The notes under the pieces: generated by a model
Told to the model about the DNA's origin: nothing
Seen by the model: only the letters and a program-made list of their open reading frames with translations
The model's database searches: none
In this document: positions 1-9,695 of the stretch, in pieces
Layout of the letters: each line of letters opens with the position of its first letter
Position numbering within the stretch: the stretch's first letter is position 1
Source: Halalkalicoccus tibetensis
GTDB lineage: Archaea > Halobacteriota > Halobacteria > Halobacteriales > Halalkalicoccaceae
Assembly: GCF_037996645.1 (NCBI RefSeq)
Contig: NZ_JBBMXV010000006.1
Location: 124,001-188,000 of the forward strand
Direction: 5' to 3'
Length of the DNA stretch: 64,000 bases
Made by a program: the position numbers and the translations under genes

Positions 1-11
1 ACGAGGGCGGA

Positions 12-413
12 ATGATCGGCCGTCAATGCCCACGATGCGCGAGAAAATTCGAGATCGAAGAAGAGACCTACTTGGATCAGGGTTACACGAACCTCCGGTG
101 TCCATACTGTGAACTAATCGCAGAGCTTGATGCCTACTTTACCGAGGAACAAATCGAATATGTATATGGAGTGACCCAAGAACAGGGACGGCGAATCATG
201 GAGGAGGTCATCGAAAGCACGCTCGGAGAGGTCCCCGAGGTGAAGGGCGACTTTATCGAATTCACCCACAACTTCGATGATGTCGATCTCGGGACAGTCG
301 GTGCAGAATCCCCGCACCTCTCGATCGAGATGGACACCATTGAGTGCGATGAGTGCGGCTTTCGATATGCTGTCGAGGAAGGCCGAACCGGCGTGTGCCC
401 CGTTTGCCGATAG
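12..413 (+). CDS. Zinc-ribbon protein, hypothetical
   Basis: A 133-residue protein with two zinc-binding cysteine pairs. An N-terminal CPRC...CPYC knuckle lies at about residues 6-34 and a C-terminal CDEC...CPVC knuckle at about residues 113-132, joined by an acidic middle part. It opens with ATG after a GAGGGCGG stretch that can act as a ribosome-binding site. The window begins 11 bases upstream, so an earlier start cannot be excluded. Paired treble-clef or ribbon knuckles are common in small haloarchaeal nucleic-acid or protein-binding factors. The family is not recognised and no function is assigned. Confidence 0.75.
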   Translation: MIGRQCPRCARKFEIEEETYLDQGYTNLRCPYCELIAELDAYFTEEQIEYVYGVTQEQGRRIMEEVIESTLGEVPEVKGDFIEFTHNFDDVDLGTVGAESPHLSIEMDTIECDECGFRYAVEEGRTGVCPVCR

Positions 414-593
414 AATTGTTATTCAAAAATTCGGAAATAGTACTCTGATATGCGCTCTATTATTTTACACGCCCCCTATGAACCATCTAATACAAACAGG
501 TAAATCAGCCGAGTTCGGCCCTTCCAAGCCACAGTTGAAGCTACATTAAGACTACCCTGAAGGCTTTTGTAACTACATTGGCCAGTAGAGGCC

Positions 594-1556
594 ATGAGAC
601 AAGGGTCACCCGAGGAATTCCATGAACTGGAACCACAGGACGTGCGCGAATATTGGACTCACGAGGCTCACGATTTCACGCCATGGTTGGCGAACTCAAT
701 CGAATCTGAAGAGGTCTCTCATCTCGAGGATATCCTCGGACTGGATTTGGAGGTGACCGAGATAGAGAAGAGTGTCGGAAAATACAATGTCGATATCGTA
801 GCCGAAGTCGTCGACGACAGTCGCCAGGTCGTCATCGAGAACCAACTGAGTTCTTCCGATCACGACCACTTGGGGAAGTCTATTGCTTACGCGGCCGGTG
901 TCGATGCGGACATTATCGTTTGGATCTCGCCGACGTTCAACGACGAGCACCGAGACGCTATCCAATGGTTGAACAAAAACAGCCGGGAGGGCGTCGACTT
1001 GTTCGCCATTCGGCTCGAAGTATGGCGGATCGGCGAATCACCTCCAGCAGTCCGATTCAATCCAGTCGAAGACCCCAGCGAGTGGAAGGAGAAAGCCAAG
1101 CGGTCTGAGGGCGAGTTGACGGAGACAAAGAAACTCCAGGAGGAGTACTGGACGCAGTTCCGCGATCTGATCGACAGCAAGGATACCCCGTTACGAGCGC
1201 GAAAGCCGAAGCCACAGCACTGGTACAACAATCCGATCGGGAAATCGGGCTACAAACTCCAGTTCACGGTCAACACGGTGGAGAATAGGCTGTACGCTCA
1301 GCTCATTATCAAGGACGACTCGGAGGCTTTCCAGTCCTTGGAGCAACAGAAAGAGCAGATCGAGGAGGAGATGGGTGAGTCGTTCATCTGGCACCCGCCA
1401 GAGGAGGCTCAGGGAGAGAGTAACCGGAGCAAGATTACGCTTCGTCGAGAGGGTCATCTAACGGAAAAGGGCGACTGGGATCAGTACCACCAATGGATGC
1501 TGAAGCGAGGAGAACAATTCCATGAGGTATTCGCTGGTCGGATTCAGACCGTTTGA
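594..1556 (+). CDS. DUF4268-type nuclease-like protein
   Basis: A 320-residue protein. The N-terminal half (about residues 25-160) carries a PD-(D/E)XK-like core: a hydrophobic strand with VDIVAE, then VVIENQL, then a HDHLGK helix followed by YAAG. This pattern is typical of proteins annotated as DUF4268 with an N-terminal endonuclease-like fold. The C-terminal half (about 180-320) fits the DUF4268 domain itself (aromatic-rich start, then ENRLYAQL). Such proteins sit in defence islands and may act on DNA. Here the next genes are also defence-like, and the gene stands alone behind its own promoter region. The nuclease assignment rests on motif resemblance; cleavage activity is inferred. Confidence 0.75.
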   Translation: MRQGSPEEFHELEPQDVREYWTHEAHDFTPWLANSIESEEVSHLEDILGLDLEVTEIEKSVGKYNVDIVAEVVDDSRQVVIENQLSSSDHDHLGKSIAYAAGVDADIIVWISPTFNDEHRDAIQWLNKNSREGVDLFAIRLEVWRIGESPPAVRFNPVEDPSEWKEKAKRSEGELTETKKLQEEYWTQFRDLIDSKDTPLRARKPKPQHWYNNPIGKSGYKLQFTVNTVENRLYAQLIIKDDSEAFQSLEQQKEQIEEEMGESFIWHPPEEAQGESNRSKITLRREGHLTEKGDWDQYHQWMLKRGEQFHEVFAGRIQTV

Positions 1557-1705
1557 AAAGATACAATAAGATCCTATTGACGATAGGTGCACGCTTTGCC
1601 GCTAAAACCTTACTTTACCGTACACTTATCTTATATACCGTTACCTGCTAGCCACTCACAAGACGATAGGTAACCTAACACTCATAAGCAGGTTAGTGCA
1701 CCAGA

Positions 1706-1737
1706 GGCCCGAATCCCGCTGGCACGGGTGGCGGGCC
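1706..1737. other. GC-rich stem-loop in the 1557-1853 intergenic stretch
   Basis: GGCCCG at 1706-1711 pairs with CGGGCC at 1732-1737. An alternative inner pairing, CCCGC/GCGGG, is also possible. The structure lies in an otherwise AT-leaning gap before the winged-helix gene. It could be a terminator-like hairpin, a small structured RNA or a scar of a mobile element. Nothing else is recognised in the gap. Confidence 0.3.
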
Positions 1738-1853
1738 GTCCCCGACCAATGGACCTCTGTTACGGTAGGATTGCATCCGACCCTCCACACCGGATCAAAT
1801 TAAGGTTTTCTACCGTCGGGAGCATCATTTGCAGACCCCCAACGACAGACTAC

Positions 1854-2546
1854 ATGCAATATCCCAGTATAGAACACTGGATTCGAGTCGAAAACGAGCG
1901 GCAAACTAGCGTTGACGATCAGGTTACAACGGCAAGCTGGCTATACGAACGCGCGTATACCGCCCCAAATGAGCGGCAGATACGACGGCGAGAACTCAAA
2001 GAAGAGATTGGTGACCGTCTCGATCATACTCTCAAGACGATTCTCGACAACCTACTCGAGATCGGCGTTATCGAGAAAATGACTCTCCCGGGAGCACAGG
2101 CATTTGTTCTTCACGAACGGACCGGTAAATCCTTCTTCGGAGTGCAGTCGAGTCAGAACGAGATCCAAGTACTGCTGAACGAAGAGGTCTCACGACTCCT
2201 CGCGGATATTCGAGAGCAGAACCGTCCTCCTCGAGTTAGTGCTACCGCTGATGGTGGTACCATTGAGGGAGATTCGTCAGTTACTCTCCGTGAGTTCGTT
2301 GCTGATACACTTGATATCCCACCTGAGTCCGTTGAGTCGGAGTTGACCGCTATTGACGAGACAAATGAAGATCTGGACGCTACCTTTGATCGAATGACTC
2401 AGTTTGACGCGGTAGTTGCAGCGATAAAGGATAGTGACGAATTCTCACGTCAAAAGAACTATGACCAGATGGGATGGAGAAACCGAGCTCATCGTTGGAC
2501 TCTCTCCGAGCAAGCTGTGAGAGTTGAAGCACAGGGACAAGCATAA
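1854..2546 (+). CDS. Winged-helix DNA-binding protein
   Basis: A 230-residue protein counted from the ATG at 1854. The frame is open further upstream, but that part lies in non-coding-looking DNA and has no acidic haloarchaeal composition. Residues of about 40-95 read as a winged helix: a helix, a KTILDNLLEIGVIEK recognition region, and a short beta wing. The middle is acidic and helix-rich, and the C-terminal part is basic (WRNRAHRW). It probably regulates the neighbouring defence-like genes or is a small adaptor. The family is not recognised. Confidence 0.65.
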   Translation: MQYPSIEHWIRVENERQTSVDDQVTTASWLYERAYTAPNERQIRRRELKEEIGDRLDHTLKTILDNLLEIGVIEKMTLPGAQAFVLHERTGKSFFGVQSSQNEIQVLLNEEVSRLLADIREQNRPPRVSATADGGTIEGDSSVTLREFVADTLDIPPESVESELTAIDETNEDLDATFDRMTQFDAVVAAIKDSDEFSRQKNYDQMGWRNRAHRWTLSEQAVRVEAQGQA

Positions 2547-2624
2547 TGATCTGAGGATACGAGCGGTACATATCTACAGATTTCTTTTTAACAGCTCCGT
2601 CAGCCATCGAGCCGATTATTGACC

Positions 2625-2830
2625 TCTATCGACTATGATAGAACCAATCGTACCACTTACTGATGCCTACGAACTCATTTTTGAATTCCCTCGTGTCGTA
2701 CTATTCGATCACTGCTATAACCGCTCTCGCGAATTCTTCTAGATCGCGATCAGGCAGCTTCCGGTTGAAGAACACAAAGACCCTGATAATTGCGCTGGTT
2801 GTAGAGTGGTTTGGGCTTCTTGAGACCGTT
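2625..2830 (-). pseudogene. Possible gene remnant downstream of the GHKL gene
   Basis: On the minus strand one frame reads as a coherent haloarchaeal-like segment (FFNRKLPDRDLEEFARAVIA, then after an in-frame TAG, EFKNEFVGISKWYDW). A single stop interrupts it and no start codon is present. This could be the tail of a decayed gene. The family is not recognised and the call is weak. Confidence 0.25.
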
Positions 2831-2837
2831 TGCATCC

Positions 2838-5351
2838 CTATAGTACGCTGTGTTCTGAGTCAGTGAGGTTCTGCAATTCGGAGTAGTCTATCTTGACAGA
2901 TAGTTTAACATTTAGTATATTTTTGCCTTTGATAATAGAAACTGATGGGTTCTGTAGAGCATCCCTAACTATATATAAATAGTAGTTATCACTATTATCC
3001 TTCAATCGTCCGAATTGCTTCTGAGTCAGATTGACACTTGGCGATTCTTTTTTACTTCCTTTGACCTCAATAACTCTTGACTCGGATTGGATATCGTATC
3101 CTTCGATTTCTTCGTGTCGGGAGAGAGCCTTAGCATCTCTCCCTTCCTCCGCTTCAACTAACAGAGCGGACTCTATAGCCACCTGCTCGACGATCGAGAT
3201 CTCGTTGAGGTTGCTTTCAACACCGATAGCATCAAAGAACTGCTTCCATTGGTGCACATCGGCTCTCTCTTCGAGATATTCGGTTGAGAGAAACAAGGTT
3301 CTGGTAGGAATCAGGCCCGCCGTATGAAGTGCTTCGATTCGGTGGTTAGGGTAGTACTCCGCTGGATATAGGATATCCTCTGGTGATACCCATTCTCCGT
3401 CTTTGCTCTTTACTTTGATATCGCCGAGGTCGGGTACAGTAACCACTCCCTCGTGAAACAGGTCTAAAATTTCTATCGTTTGCTCTATCTTCCGTTCCTC
3501 GGATAGATCCGACCATTCGGGCTCGAATTCGATTGGCTCCTCCCCAGAGGATGAATCAGTTGTTTTCGCCTGTTCGGAAACACCACCTCCACCCCCTTGC
3601 TCAAGCGACTTGATCGTATCCTTCCCACGCAACCTTTTGTCGATATCCGCCTGATCGAAAGTTTTGGCGCCGAGTAGTTCTAGCGTCTCTATCGCTGTTT
3701 CATCCGCTATTCTCGGGTGTAGAATCGTGATATCGTCTCGTATATCGCTCGATAGCTCAAGGTCGTCATCCAGCACACGCACATTTCGGGGTATTTCGAG
3801 CTCATCTGCCTCCGTGAGAGTAATCTCTTCTCTTCTGAGCTTGGTGCCCAACAGAGTATTTTCAGTCCACTCGCCTATCTCCCGGTACAGCTGCGAGAAA
3901 AAGTCGGTATCCCCCTCCTGTGCCTTTAATTCGAAAAGCCGGTTCATGCTATCGGATAAGCCCCTGTTCGGAGAGTAAGTCGGTCCGGAAGTCATCTCCT
4001 GTTCTAACGCAGCAGCAACCTCGCAATCGGGATGGAGTCGCGACTTGTTCGGATACAGCTTGTCAAACTCGTTGTCTGAGATTAACTCGCCGATTGAGGA
4101 GTCAATGTTCACGCAGCGGCAGGGTCGGCCGAACTCATCATTGACCGTCAGGAGTACCGGTGCGTCCTTGAGGTGGTCCTGTAATGGCCTATGAATCTCG
4201 TCGTCGAAAAGAGAATGCCCGCCTTTCTGCGGGTAGAGGACGGTAGTGAAGTTCTTGCGCCAATCCGAATCCTGCTTGAACGCCGGGATTGCTTGGCCTA
4301 TAATCAGCTCAAATATCTCCTGTGCTAACCACCGATTCCACAGAGCATCTCGGTGAATTGTCTCTCGCCCAGGTGCCGTTAGGAAATCTGCTTGGACTAA
4401 GAAATTGAGACCGCTGGGAACCTCTTTTAGCGGCAGGAAGCTAAATACCCCGATATGCGCCGTCCCTTCCTGTTTTTGCAGAACGTTATCTGTATTGAGT
4501 TCGAAAGCAACGATGATCTCACGGTGGTTAATTGTATGCCTCTCCCACTGCTTGGTCATGCGGTCCTCTTTGACTCGCCCTGGTACCTCGACAGTGTCGG
4601 TAAATCGTAACCAGCGCGTCGTCTCAGTCTCGTCGTTTCTCTCGGTGGTGACCTCGACGATGTCGTATTCATCCCGGGTAGTGACTATCGATTTCGAGAT
4701 GGTCTTTTCGACGCCGTTGACTTCATCGATGATCTCGATCTCCTCTAAATTCTTCAGGAATAAGATGGTCCGATCGGATATCTGGCCTACGTCCAATTCG
4801 CTCGTGAGCTTGTCGAACGTCTCCTGACTGATATCATCGGAAAATGGAATCTCGAATTTCGTGTTGTACTCATCCGGAAACGTCTGGGCATCATCGTGTA
4901 TCCAGATGGGGATGATTTGCCACGGGCTCTGAGTGGGGTCAGACCAGCTGTGTTTGTCGAATTCGAACTGATACTCACCCGAGTATATCCGTGGATTATC
5001 CGAAATTAAAAAGACGGATTTGAAGCCGACACCAAGGTAGCCGATGTAGTCCTCACCTTTGTCAGGGTTCGCTTTTGAGGACTGCCCGACGTTACAGACA
5101 CTTTCGACGTCGTCATAGTCAAATTCTCGCCCATCATTGAGTATAGTAACTGCATCTTCGGTAAGCCGCAGGGAGAAGGAATTGCTTTGGCTGTCGTCGG
5201 CGTTTTGGATAAATTCCATCAGGAAGTGCCATTGTTCGGGGAATGCTTTTTCCAGCCGATTGATTGCCCCCGCAAGAGCTGCCATGAGGCTCTCGTCGCT
5301 ACTTTCTTGCCTGTTATTCAACCGACTGATGTGATTTTTGCCCGATATCAT
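2838..5351 (-). CDS. GHKL/sacsin-like ATPase with C-terminal DUF3883
   Basis: An 837-residue two-part protein. The N-terminal 200 residues have an HSP90/sacsin-type GHKL ATP-binding domain: FIQNADDSQ (N-box), ILNDG (G1), and YLGVGFKSVF (G2, glycine-rich lid). The middle 400 residues are helical and unassigned. The last ~110 residues match DUF3883 (NOV C-terminal type), with GYDIQS followed about ten residues later by IEVKG, the usual PD-(D/E)XK-like pair, then a QFGRL helix. Proteins of this design occur in prokaryotic defence loci. ATP-driven conformational change coupled to a nuclease-like domain is plausible but inferred. Its start lies 11 bp after the stop of the small gene upstream, so the two are likely co-transcribed. 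Confidence 0.85.
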   Translation of the reverse strand: MISGKNHISRLNNRQESSDESLMAALAGAINRLEKAFPEQWHFLMEFIQNADDSQSNSFSLRLTEDAVTILNDGREFDYDDVESVCNVGQSSKANPDKGEDYIGYLGVGFKSVFLISDNPRIYSGEYQFEFDKHSWSDPTQSPWQIIPIWIHDDAQTFPDEYNTKFEIPFSDDISQETFDKLTSELDVGQISDRTILFLKNLEEIEIIDEVNGVEKTISKSIVTTRDEYDIVEVTTERNDETETTRWLRFTDTVEVPGRVKEDRMTKQWERHTINHREIIVAFELNTDNVLQKQEGTAHIGVFSFLPLKEVPSGLNFLVQADFLTAPGRETIHRDALWNRWLAQEIFELIIGQAIPAFKQDSDWRKNFTTVLYPQKGGHSLFDDEIHRPLQDHLKDAPVLLTVNDEFGRPCRCVNIDSSIGELISDNEFDKLYPNKSRLHPDCEVAAALEQEMTSGPTYSPNRGLSDSMNRLFELKAQEGDTDFFSQLYREIGEWTENTLLGTKLRREEITLTEADELEIPRNVRVLDDDLELSSDIRDDITILHPRIADETAIETLELLGAKTFDQADIDKRLRGKDTIKSLEQGGGGGVSEQAKTTDSSSGEEPIEFEPEWSDLSEERKIEQTIEILDLFHEGVVTVPDLGDIKVKSKDGEWVSPEDILYPAEYYPNHRIEALHTAGLIPTRTLFLSTEYLEERADVHQWKQFFDAIGVESNLNEISIVEQVAIESALLVEAEEGRDAKALSRHEEIEGYDIQSESRVIEVKGSKKESPSVNLTQKQFGRLKDNSDNYYLYIVRDALQNPSVSIIKGKNILNVKLSVKIDYSELQNLTDSEHSVL

Positions 5352-5362
5352 AGATAGATGGC

Positions 5363-5863
5363 CTAAGAGTGTTTGGCAAAGGCATCGACTATTTCAGGAA
5401 GACTCCCTATATTATTTTCAGATAAATGGGAGACATCGATCTCTATCCTTTCTACTTGTTCATTGTCCCAGTCCATTGTTTGAAGGAGATAACGCGCTTC
5501 TTCTTCGAATGAGATTACCCCCAGCTCGCTATGAAAGTCTGCTACGAACGTGAGCAACCGATATTTTCTATTTGGTTTTAGTTCGCGTAGATCGGCATGC
5601 CATCCACCAGGAATCACTTCATCTAACCAACTCTCTTTCATTGTATCTCTTTGTCGATAAGTGAAGCCATTCGTGTCGATGAATTCTAAAGCGCTCTGAT
5701 CCCATTCACACGTTTCATCACTGTGGTTTTCGACTACAACCCCTATCAGTAACCCACTGTAAGTCATATCTTGATTATACATGTTCAGTGTCATGTCGAT
5801 GTATTCTATTCCAATTAGCTGAAGAGATAGGAACTGACCCCGATCCATTAATTCGCCAGGCAT
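5363..5863 (-). CDS. Small beta-rich protein, partner of the GHKL ATPase
   Basis: A 166-residue protein without signal peptide or membrane segment. The middle (about residues 35-115) alternates strands with the pattern LIGVVVENHSDETCEWD...GFTY, which resembles DUF4352/immunoglobulin-like domains that bind proteins. An ATG at codon 6 is an alternative start. It lies immediately upstream of the GHKL-DUF3883 gene on the same strand, which suggests an accessory or immunity-like role in the same system. The fold is a guess from pattern only. Confidence 0.65.
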   Translation of the reverse strand: MPGELMDRGQFLSLQLIGIEYIDMTLNMYNQDMTYSGLLIGVVVENHSDETCEWDQSALEFIDTNGFTYRQRDTMKESWLDEVIPGGWHADLRELKPNRKYRLLTFVADFHSELGVISFEEEARYLLQTMDWDNEQVERIEIDVSHLSENNIGSLPEIVDAFAKHS

Positions 5864-5939
5864 GAATAGACACTCATATTCAGGTCATATAATCATTTCC
5901 TATACGTAACACTTTGGAGGAACTGAGAGCGGACCTAAA

Positions 5940-6911
5940 TTGCCTTTAAAAAGCGTCGCAGCTCGTTTCAATTCCGGACTTCCTTCGTACTTTTGGCAGC
6001 TACAGAGTCCGGATACGCATCCAGTCTACTATACCTCGATGCGGCGAGCACTGTCGGACTTAGCGATCTGGGAGCCAGCAGACGATCTTGCAGAGACGTA
6101 CCTTCAGTTTCGCGCGCTGAACGAACGAATGCGGGATATCCTTACTGAGTATACCGGCGAGGATATCCACCTCTGGGATATTGAGCATGCTTTTTACTAC
6201 TGGCAACACCGCGAAGAGGCGGAGGTAGAGGCGACTACGGAGTCGGAGCCAGCTAGTCAACCAGAGCCTGAGACGGTAGCTGTAGCCGAACCAGCCGAGA
6301 CACTGCCGAGTAGTTACATCCCGCCGATCGTCTCGATCCTCCCCGACTTGGCGAGACGGACAGACCAGATGATAGCTCTGGCAGAGCAAAACGGGAAGAC
6401 CGTTGAGTCACTATTCGAGAATCGGCTTGCAGTGTGTTTCCGCATTCTTGGCTACAAGGTCGAAGATTTAGGGCAAGGGAGTGGGCGCAACCCAGATGGA
6501 ATCTTCACTTACCGAGGGAACGACAGCAGTTATGCGGTTATCTACGATGCTAAATCGAGTCCTGAGCCCTATCGATTACGGACAGGGGACGAACGGCAGT
6601 TTGAAGACTACATCAATCAGCATATTGGGGAGCTCCAACGGCGAGGCTTCGACAACATCTATTTCGCCGTTATTTCGGGATCGTTCGTTGATGAGGCTCG
6701 TGAAGCAATTCGTGGGCTGAAGATCCGGATGCCGATTCGTGAGGTCCGACTGCTTGAGGCGATGGCTGTTATTGAACTGCTTGAGAACTCGCTTCGGGAT
6801 CCGGAATTTCGACTTGGACCCGGTGGATATCAGGGCGTTGGGTTGCAAGACTTCTTTGTTGAGAGTGGGGTTCTTACTGAGGCCGATGTTCGGGAAGAGC
6901 TTGGGTTGTAA
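5940..6911 (+). CDS. PD-(D/E)XK restriction-endonuclease-like protein
   Basis: A 323-residue protein. The C-terminal half carries a clear nuclease core: FENRLAVCFRILGYKV (helix with acidic Glu), NPDGIF (Asp), then VIYDAKSS (D-A-K), which together give the E...PD...DxK catalytic set of FokI-like and type IIS-like cleavage domains. The N-terminal part is basic/aromatic and helical (possible DNA-binding segment). A low-complexity Glu/Pro/Thr linker at about residues 95-125 joins them. The only start at the 5' end is a TTG at 5940, preceded by TTTGGAGG; the first ATG is at 6039 and would remove 33 residues. The gene is divergent from the GHKL operon and probably belongs to the same defence neighbourhood. 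Confidence 0.75.
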   Translation: MPLKSVAARFNSGLPSYFWQLQSPDTHPVYYTSMRRALSDLAIWEPADDLAETYLQFRALNERMRDILTEYTGEDIHLWDIEHAFYYWQHREEAEVEATTESEPASQPEPETVAVAEPAETLPSSYIPPIVSILPDLARRTDQMIALAEQNGKTVESLFENRLAVCFRILGYKVEDLGQGSGRNPDGIFTYRGNDSSYAVIYDAKSSPEPYRLRTGDERQFEDYINQHIGELQRRGFDNIYFAVISGSFVDEAREAIRGLKIRMPIREVRLLEAMAVIELLENSLRDPEFRLGPGGYQGVGLQDFFVESGVLTEADVREELGL

Positions 6912-6978
6912 GGGTACTGTCGTGGTTACTCAATGATTGCATCGAGCTAGAATACGTTCCGAAGTGGGTTGGGGCCGA

Positions 6979-7968
6979 TTACTCTGAGAATTGCTCAAGC
7001 ATTTCTTTATTGAGCTTTACTCCAACAGTGAAAAATTTGGGGCGAATAAATTGGTAGGTTCGAGCTGTAATACCGGGGTTGACACTCATCTGAATATAGG
7101 CCTCACGTTCGCTGAATCCGTGATTAGTTACCAGCTCGTTCATCATCGCGATAAAGCAGTTATCGAGAGCAGCCCAGGGATTACCAGCGTTCTGGGAAGA
7201 ATCGACGTGGATGATATGATCATCGTCTTCAATTCGGAAAATTCCGGGTACTTCCTCATCGACTACTTCAACGCTCAGTACGATCTCTGACCAGGTTTCA
7301 ACAGCAATGCCGGTATATTCGGAATCACTTTGCGAAGCATGTACATCACCAGCGAAGAGTAAGCCCCCGTCATTGTACGAGTTGAGATAGACCGTACTTC
7401 CTTGAGAAAGATCGCGAACATCCATATTCCCTCCCCAGGGGCCCTGTGTCGTGAGAGGTTCTTGGACGGTACGTCCGGGCGCTGTCACTATTGTTCCGCT
7501 ATGAGGATTGAGTTCCCACTCCCAGTCGTGGTTATTAATCTCGAACCGAGCAGTGCCATCAGCAGTCGTTCCGCTTGGTCCCGGTTCAAGTTCGATCTCA
7601 TGAGCGCGATTTACCTTACAATCGTCCCATCCTTCTTTCCCGGGCAGATTCCCCAAATTCTCGAGTGTCGTCGTGAACCCTCGTTGTGGTCGGATCTCTT
7701 CGACATGGACTGCAATTGTATCACCGTTTTCGACACCGTTGACGTACACGGGTCCGCTGACGGGGTTAGCGTCGAATCCCGGTGGAGGCGAATTCATGAC
7801 CGGAATGTCTTCGGTAGTAAAGTCGCCGAGTCCGTGGTCGAAAAGCTGTCCCTTGAATGGGTCCCATGTCTCGATCTTGAAACTCTCCCCTGGATCAACA
7901 GTGATGACCGGTTCCATGTCTCGACCGAACTCGAAGACACCCGATTCTTCTCGTGTGATGGTTTTCAT
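6979..7968 (-). CDS. Acetamidase/formamidase family protein
   Basis: A 329-residue protein of the FmdA/AmdA family, which hydrolyses short-chain amides to the acid and ammonia. Hallmarks are the start MKTITREESGVFEFG, PGESFKIETWD, GPVYVNGVENGDTIAVHV, the HSG in LNPHSGTIVTAPG, PWGGNMDV, GDVHASQSD and a conserved C-terminal ISMSVN-like stretch. I take the ATG at 7968, since the 24 codons upstream are basic and unlike the family. The following gene on the strand's upstream side is also an amidase, so the pair may represent an amide-degrading locus that has partly decayed. Confidence 0.9.
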   Translation of the reverse strand: MKTITREESGVFEFGRDMEPVITVDPGESFKIETWDPFKGQLFDHGLGDFTTEDIPVMNSPPPGFDANPVSGPVYVNGVENGDTIAVHVEEIRPQRGFTTTLENLGNLPGKEGWDDCKVNRAHEIELEPGPSGTTADGTARFEINNHDWEWELNPHSGTIVTAPGRTVQEPLTTQGPWGGNMDVRDLSQGSTVYLNSYNDGGLLFAGDVHASQSDSEYTGIAVETWSEIVLSVEVVDEEVPGIFRIEDDDHIIHVDSSQNAGNPWAALDNCFIAMMNELVTNHGFSEREAYIQMSVNPGITARTYQFIRPKFFTVGVKLNKEMLEQFSE

Positions 7969-8121
7969 ACTTCTGTAGAAGAACGCTCGGCTCCTGTGTA
8001 AATAATTGTGTGGTATGAAAGGATGACGAGGAAAAGCCATTGAACTTCGCCCGTCCGGTTTAATGACTGTAGCCGAGATGCACTAGAGATGGCTGCCGAA
8101 TTGTGCTACTCTTCTGGGAGC

Positions 8122-9490
8122 TTATTCCATTAGTGGACCAAATTCCTCTGGCGGCTGGCGATGCTGCGTTCCCTGTTCGTAGGCATACGCAACCTCAAAC
8201 AGCGTCGGTTCATCGAACGGCCGACAGAGGAATTCCATACCAACAGGCACGCCTCCTTCTGAAAATCCGCCCGGAACCGTAATTGAGGAAAACCCTGTTC
8301 CGGAACTGAGAAAGCCATTCCGCCCCAGCTGATCGTCGCCGATCTCGGCAACAAGCTGCTTCTGATGCGGGAAGAAAAACACGTCAAGCTCATCTGCGGC
8401 CATGATATCATACAACCGTTCTACGAATTGGGCACGGCGGTAGAGCCGTTCGAAGTACTCTGGTTTGTCCGTCGGTGACTCAATTTCCAGCGCCGCCTGT
8501 AACCCGGACTCAAGCGATTCGTGATATTCGCCAGCCTCAACGAAGTCTTCGAACGTTTCGATTGGGGCTCCTGATCCAAGACTATCGAGATACTCGTTGA
8601 ACTGCTCTTGTTGCTCGAAGCTCCCCACATGGAACGAGTCGATCAGTTCATCTACATCGATCTCTGCATCAACTTCGATCATCTTCGCGCCTAACGCTTT
8701 GAGATCGGCAACAGCCTCCTCAGCGACTTTAACAACCGGCTCGGATTCAGGACCACTGCTGAAGACGGTTCGAAGAATACCGATCCGGGCACCGTCCAAG
8801 CCATTCGGATTGAGATAATCCATATAGCTATCGGGAATATGTTCGACTCCCTTCGCAGTTGACGGATCTTCTGGATCATACCCAGCGATAACGTCGAGCA
8901 TTCTTGCAGCATCAGTAACCGATTGAGTGATCGGTCCAACCATGTCCTGGGTGAGCGCTACTAGAATTGTTCCTTCCCGGCTCACCAGTCCTATACTTGG
9001 CCGCAATCCGACTAGATTGCAGGCTGAGGCAGGTGACCGGACCGAGCTCACGGTATCGGTCCCGAATCCGATCGGCGCCATATTTGTTGCCAGTGCCGCA
9101 CCGGTTCCACCGCTTGATCCACCAGGTGTGCGGTCCAAGTCGTATGGATTCCGTGCTTGGCCACCTAATGAACTAACACTGGTCCCGCCACCGGCGAGTT
9201 CATGCAGATTTGCCTTCGCGAGAATGATTGCTCCGGCGTCGCGCATTTGCTTGACAACGAACGCATCCTCGGGTGCCATTGACTCTTCGAGCGTCACGGC
9301 GCCGCCCGTTGTCGGCATGTCCTTGGTATTTTGATTATCCTTCAGAATCGTAGGAATACCGTGCAGGGGACCGGCGAGCTTGCCGTCTTTGAGTTCTTCA
9401 TCTAGTTCATCGGCGCGGTCAAGCGCATTCGAATTAACGGTCACGATCGCGTTCAGCTCATCGCTATACGCTTCAACCCGCTCTAAATCG
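8122..9490 (-). pseudogene. Amidase-signature hydrolase, 5'-truncated
   Basis: Homology to amidase-signature enzymes begins at VDLERVEAYSDELNAIV near 9490. A TGA lies directly upstream in the same frame and no ATG precedes it. The first usable start (GTG at 9444) would remove that conserved segment as well. About 60-70 N-terminal residues are missing. Counting from 9444, the catalytic Lys is K35 (GIPTILKDN), the cis-Ser lies in GGSSGG (110-113) and the nucleophile is S134. The two glycines that normally precede the nucleophile (DTGGS) are replaced here by Val-Ser. Loss of the N-terminus and of the oxyanion glycines suggests a dead or dying gene. The upstream 200 bp hold no recognisable missing exon-like piece. 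Confidence 0.8.
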
Positions 9491-9695
9491 ACTCAAATCT
9501 CTTGAGGAGCAGAATTTACTTCGCTCGAAAAAAGTGGGTGGCCGAAGTACAGTATGGTGGTGGCCAGGGTATACAGAGACAAAGCCCTGAATAGTATAAA
9601 TCGTGATTTGGTTAAGACAATTAGATGAGCCTTGTGGAGAGTAGAATACCTAGCTTGGAAAAGAGAAGAAATCCTCATAGTTTAGAGATGGATAT

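Noticed and set aside
4405-4827. A 140-codon frame antisense to the GHKL gene
   Set aside because: Shadow of the GHKL coding sequence; Ser/Val/Arg-rich product without domain features.
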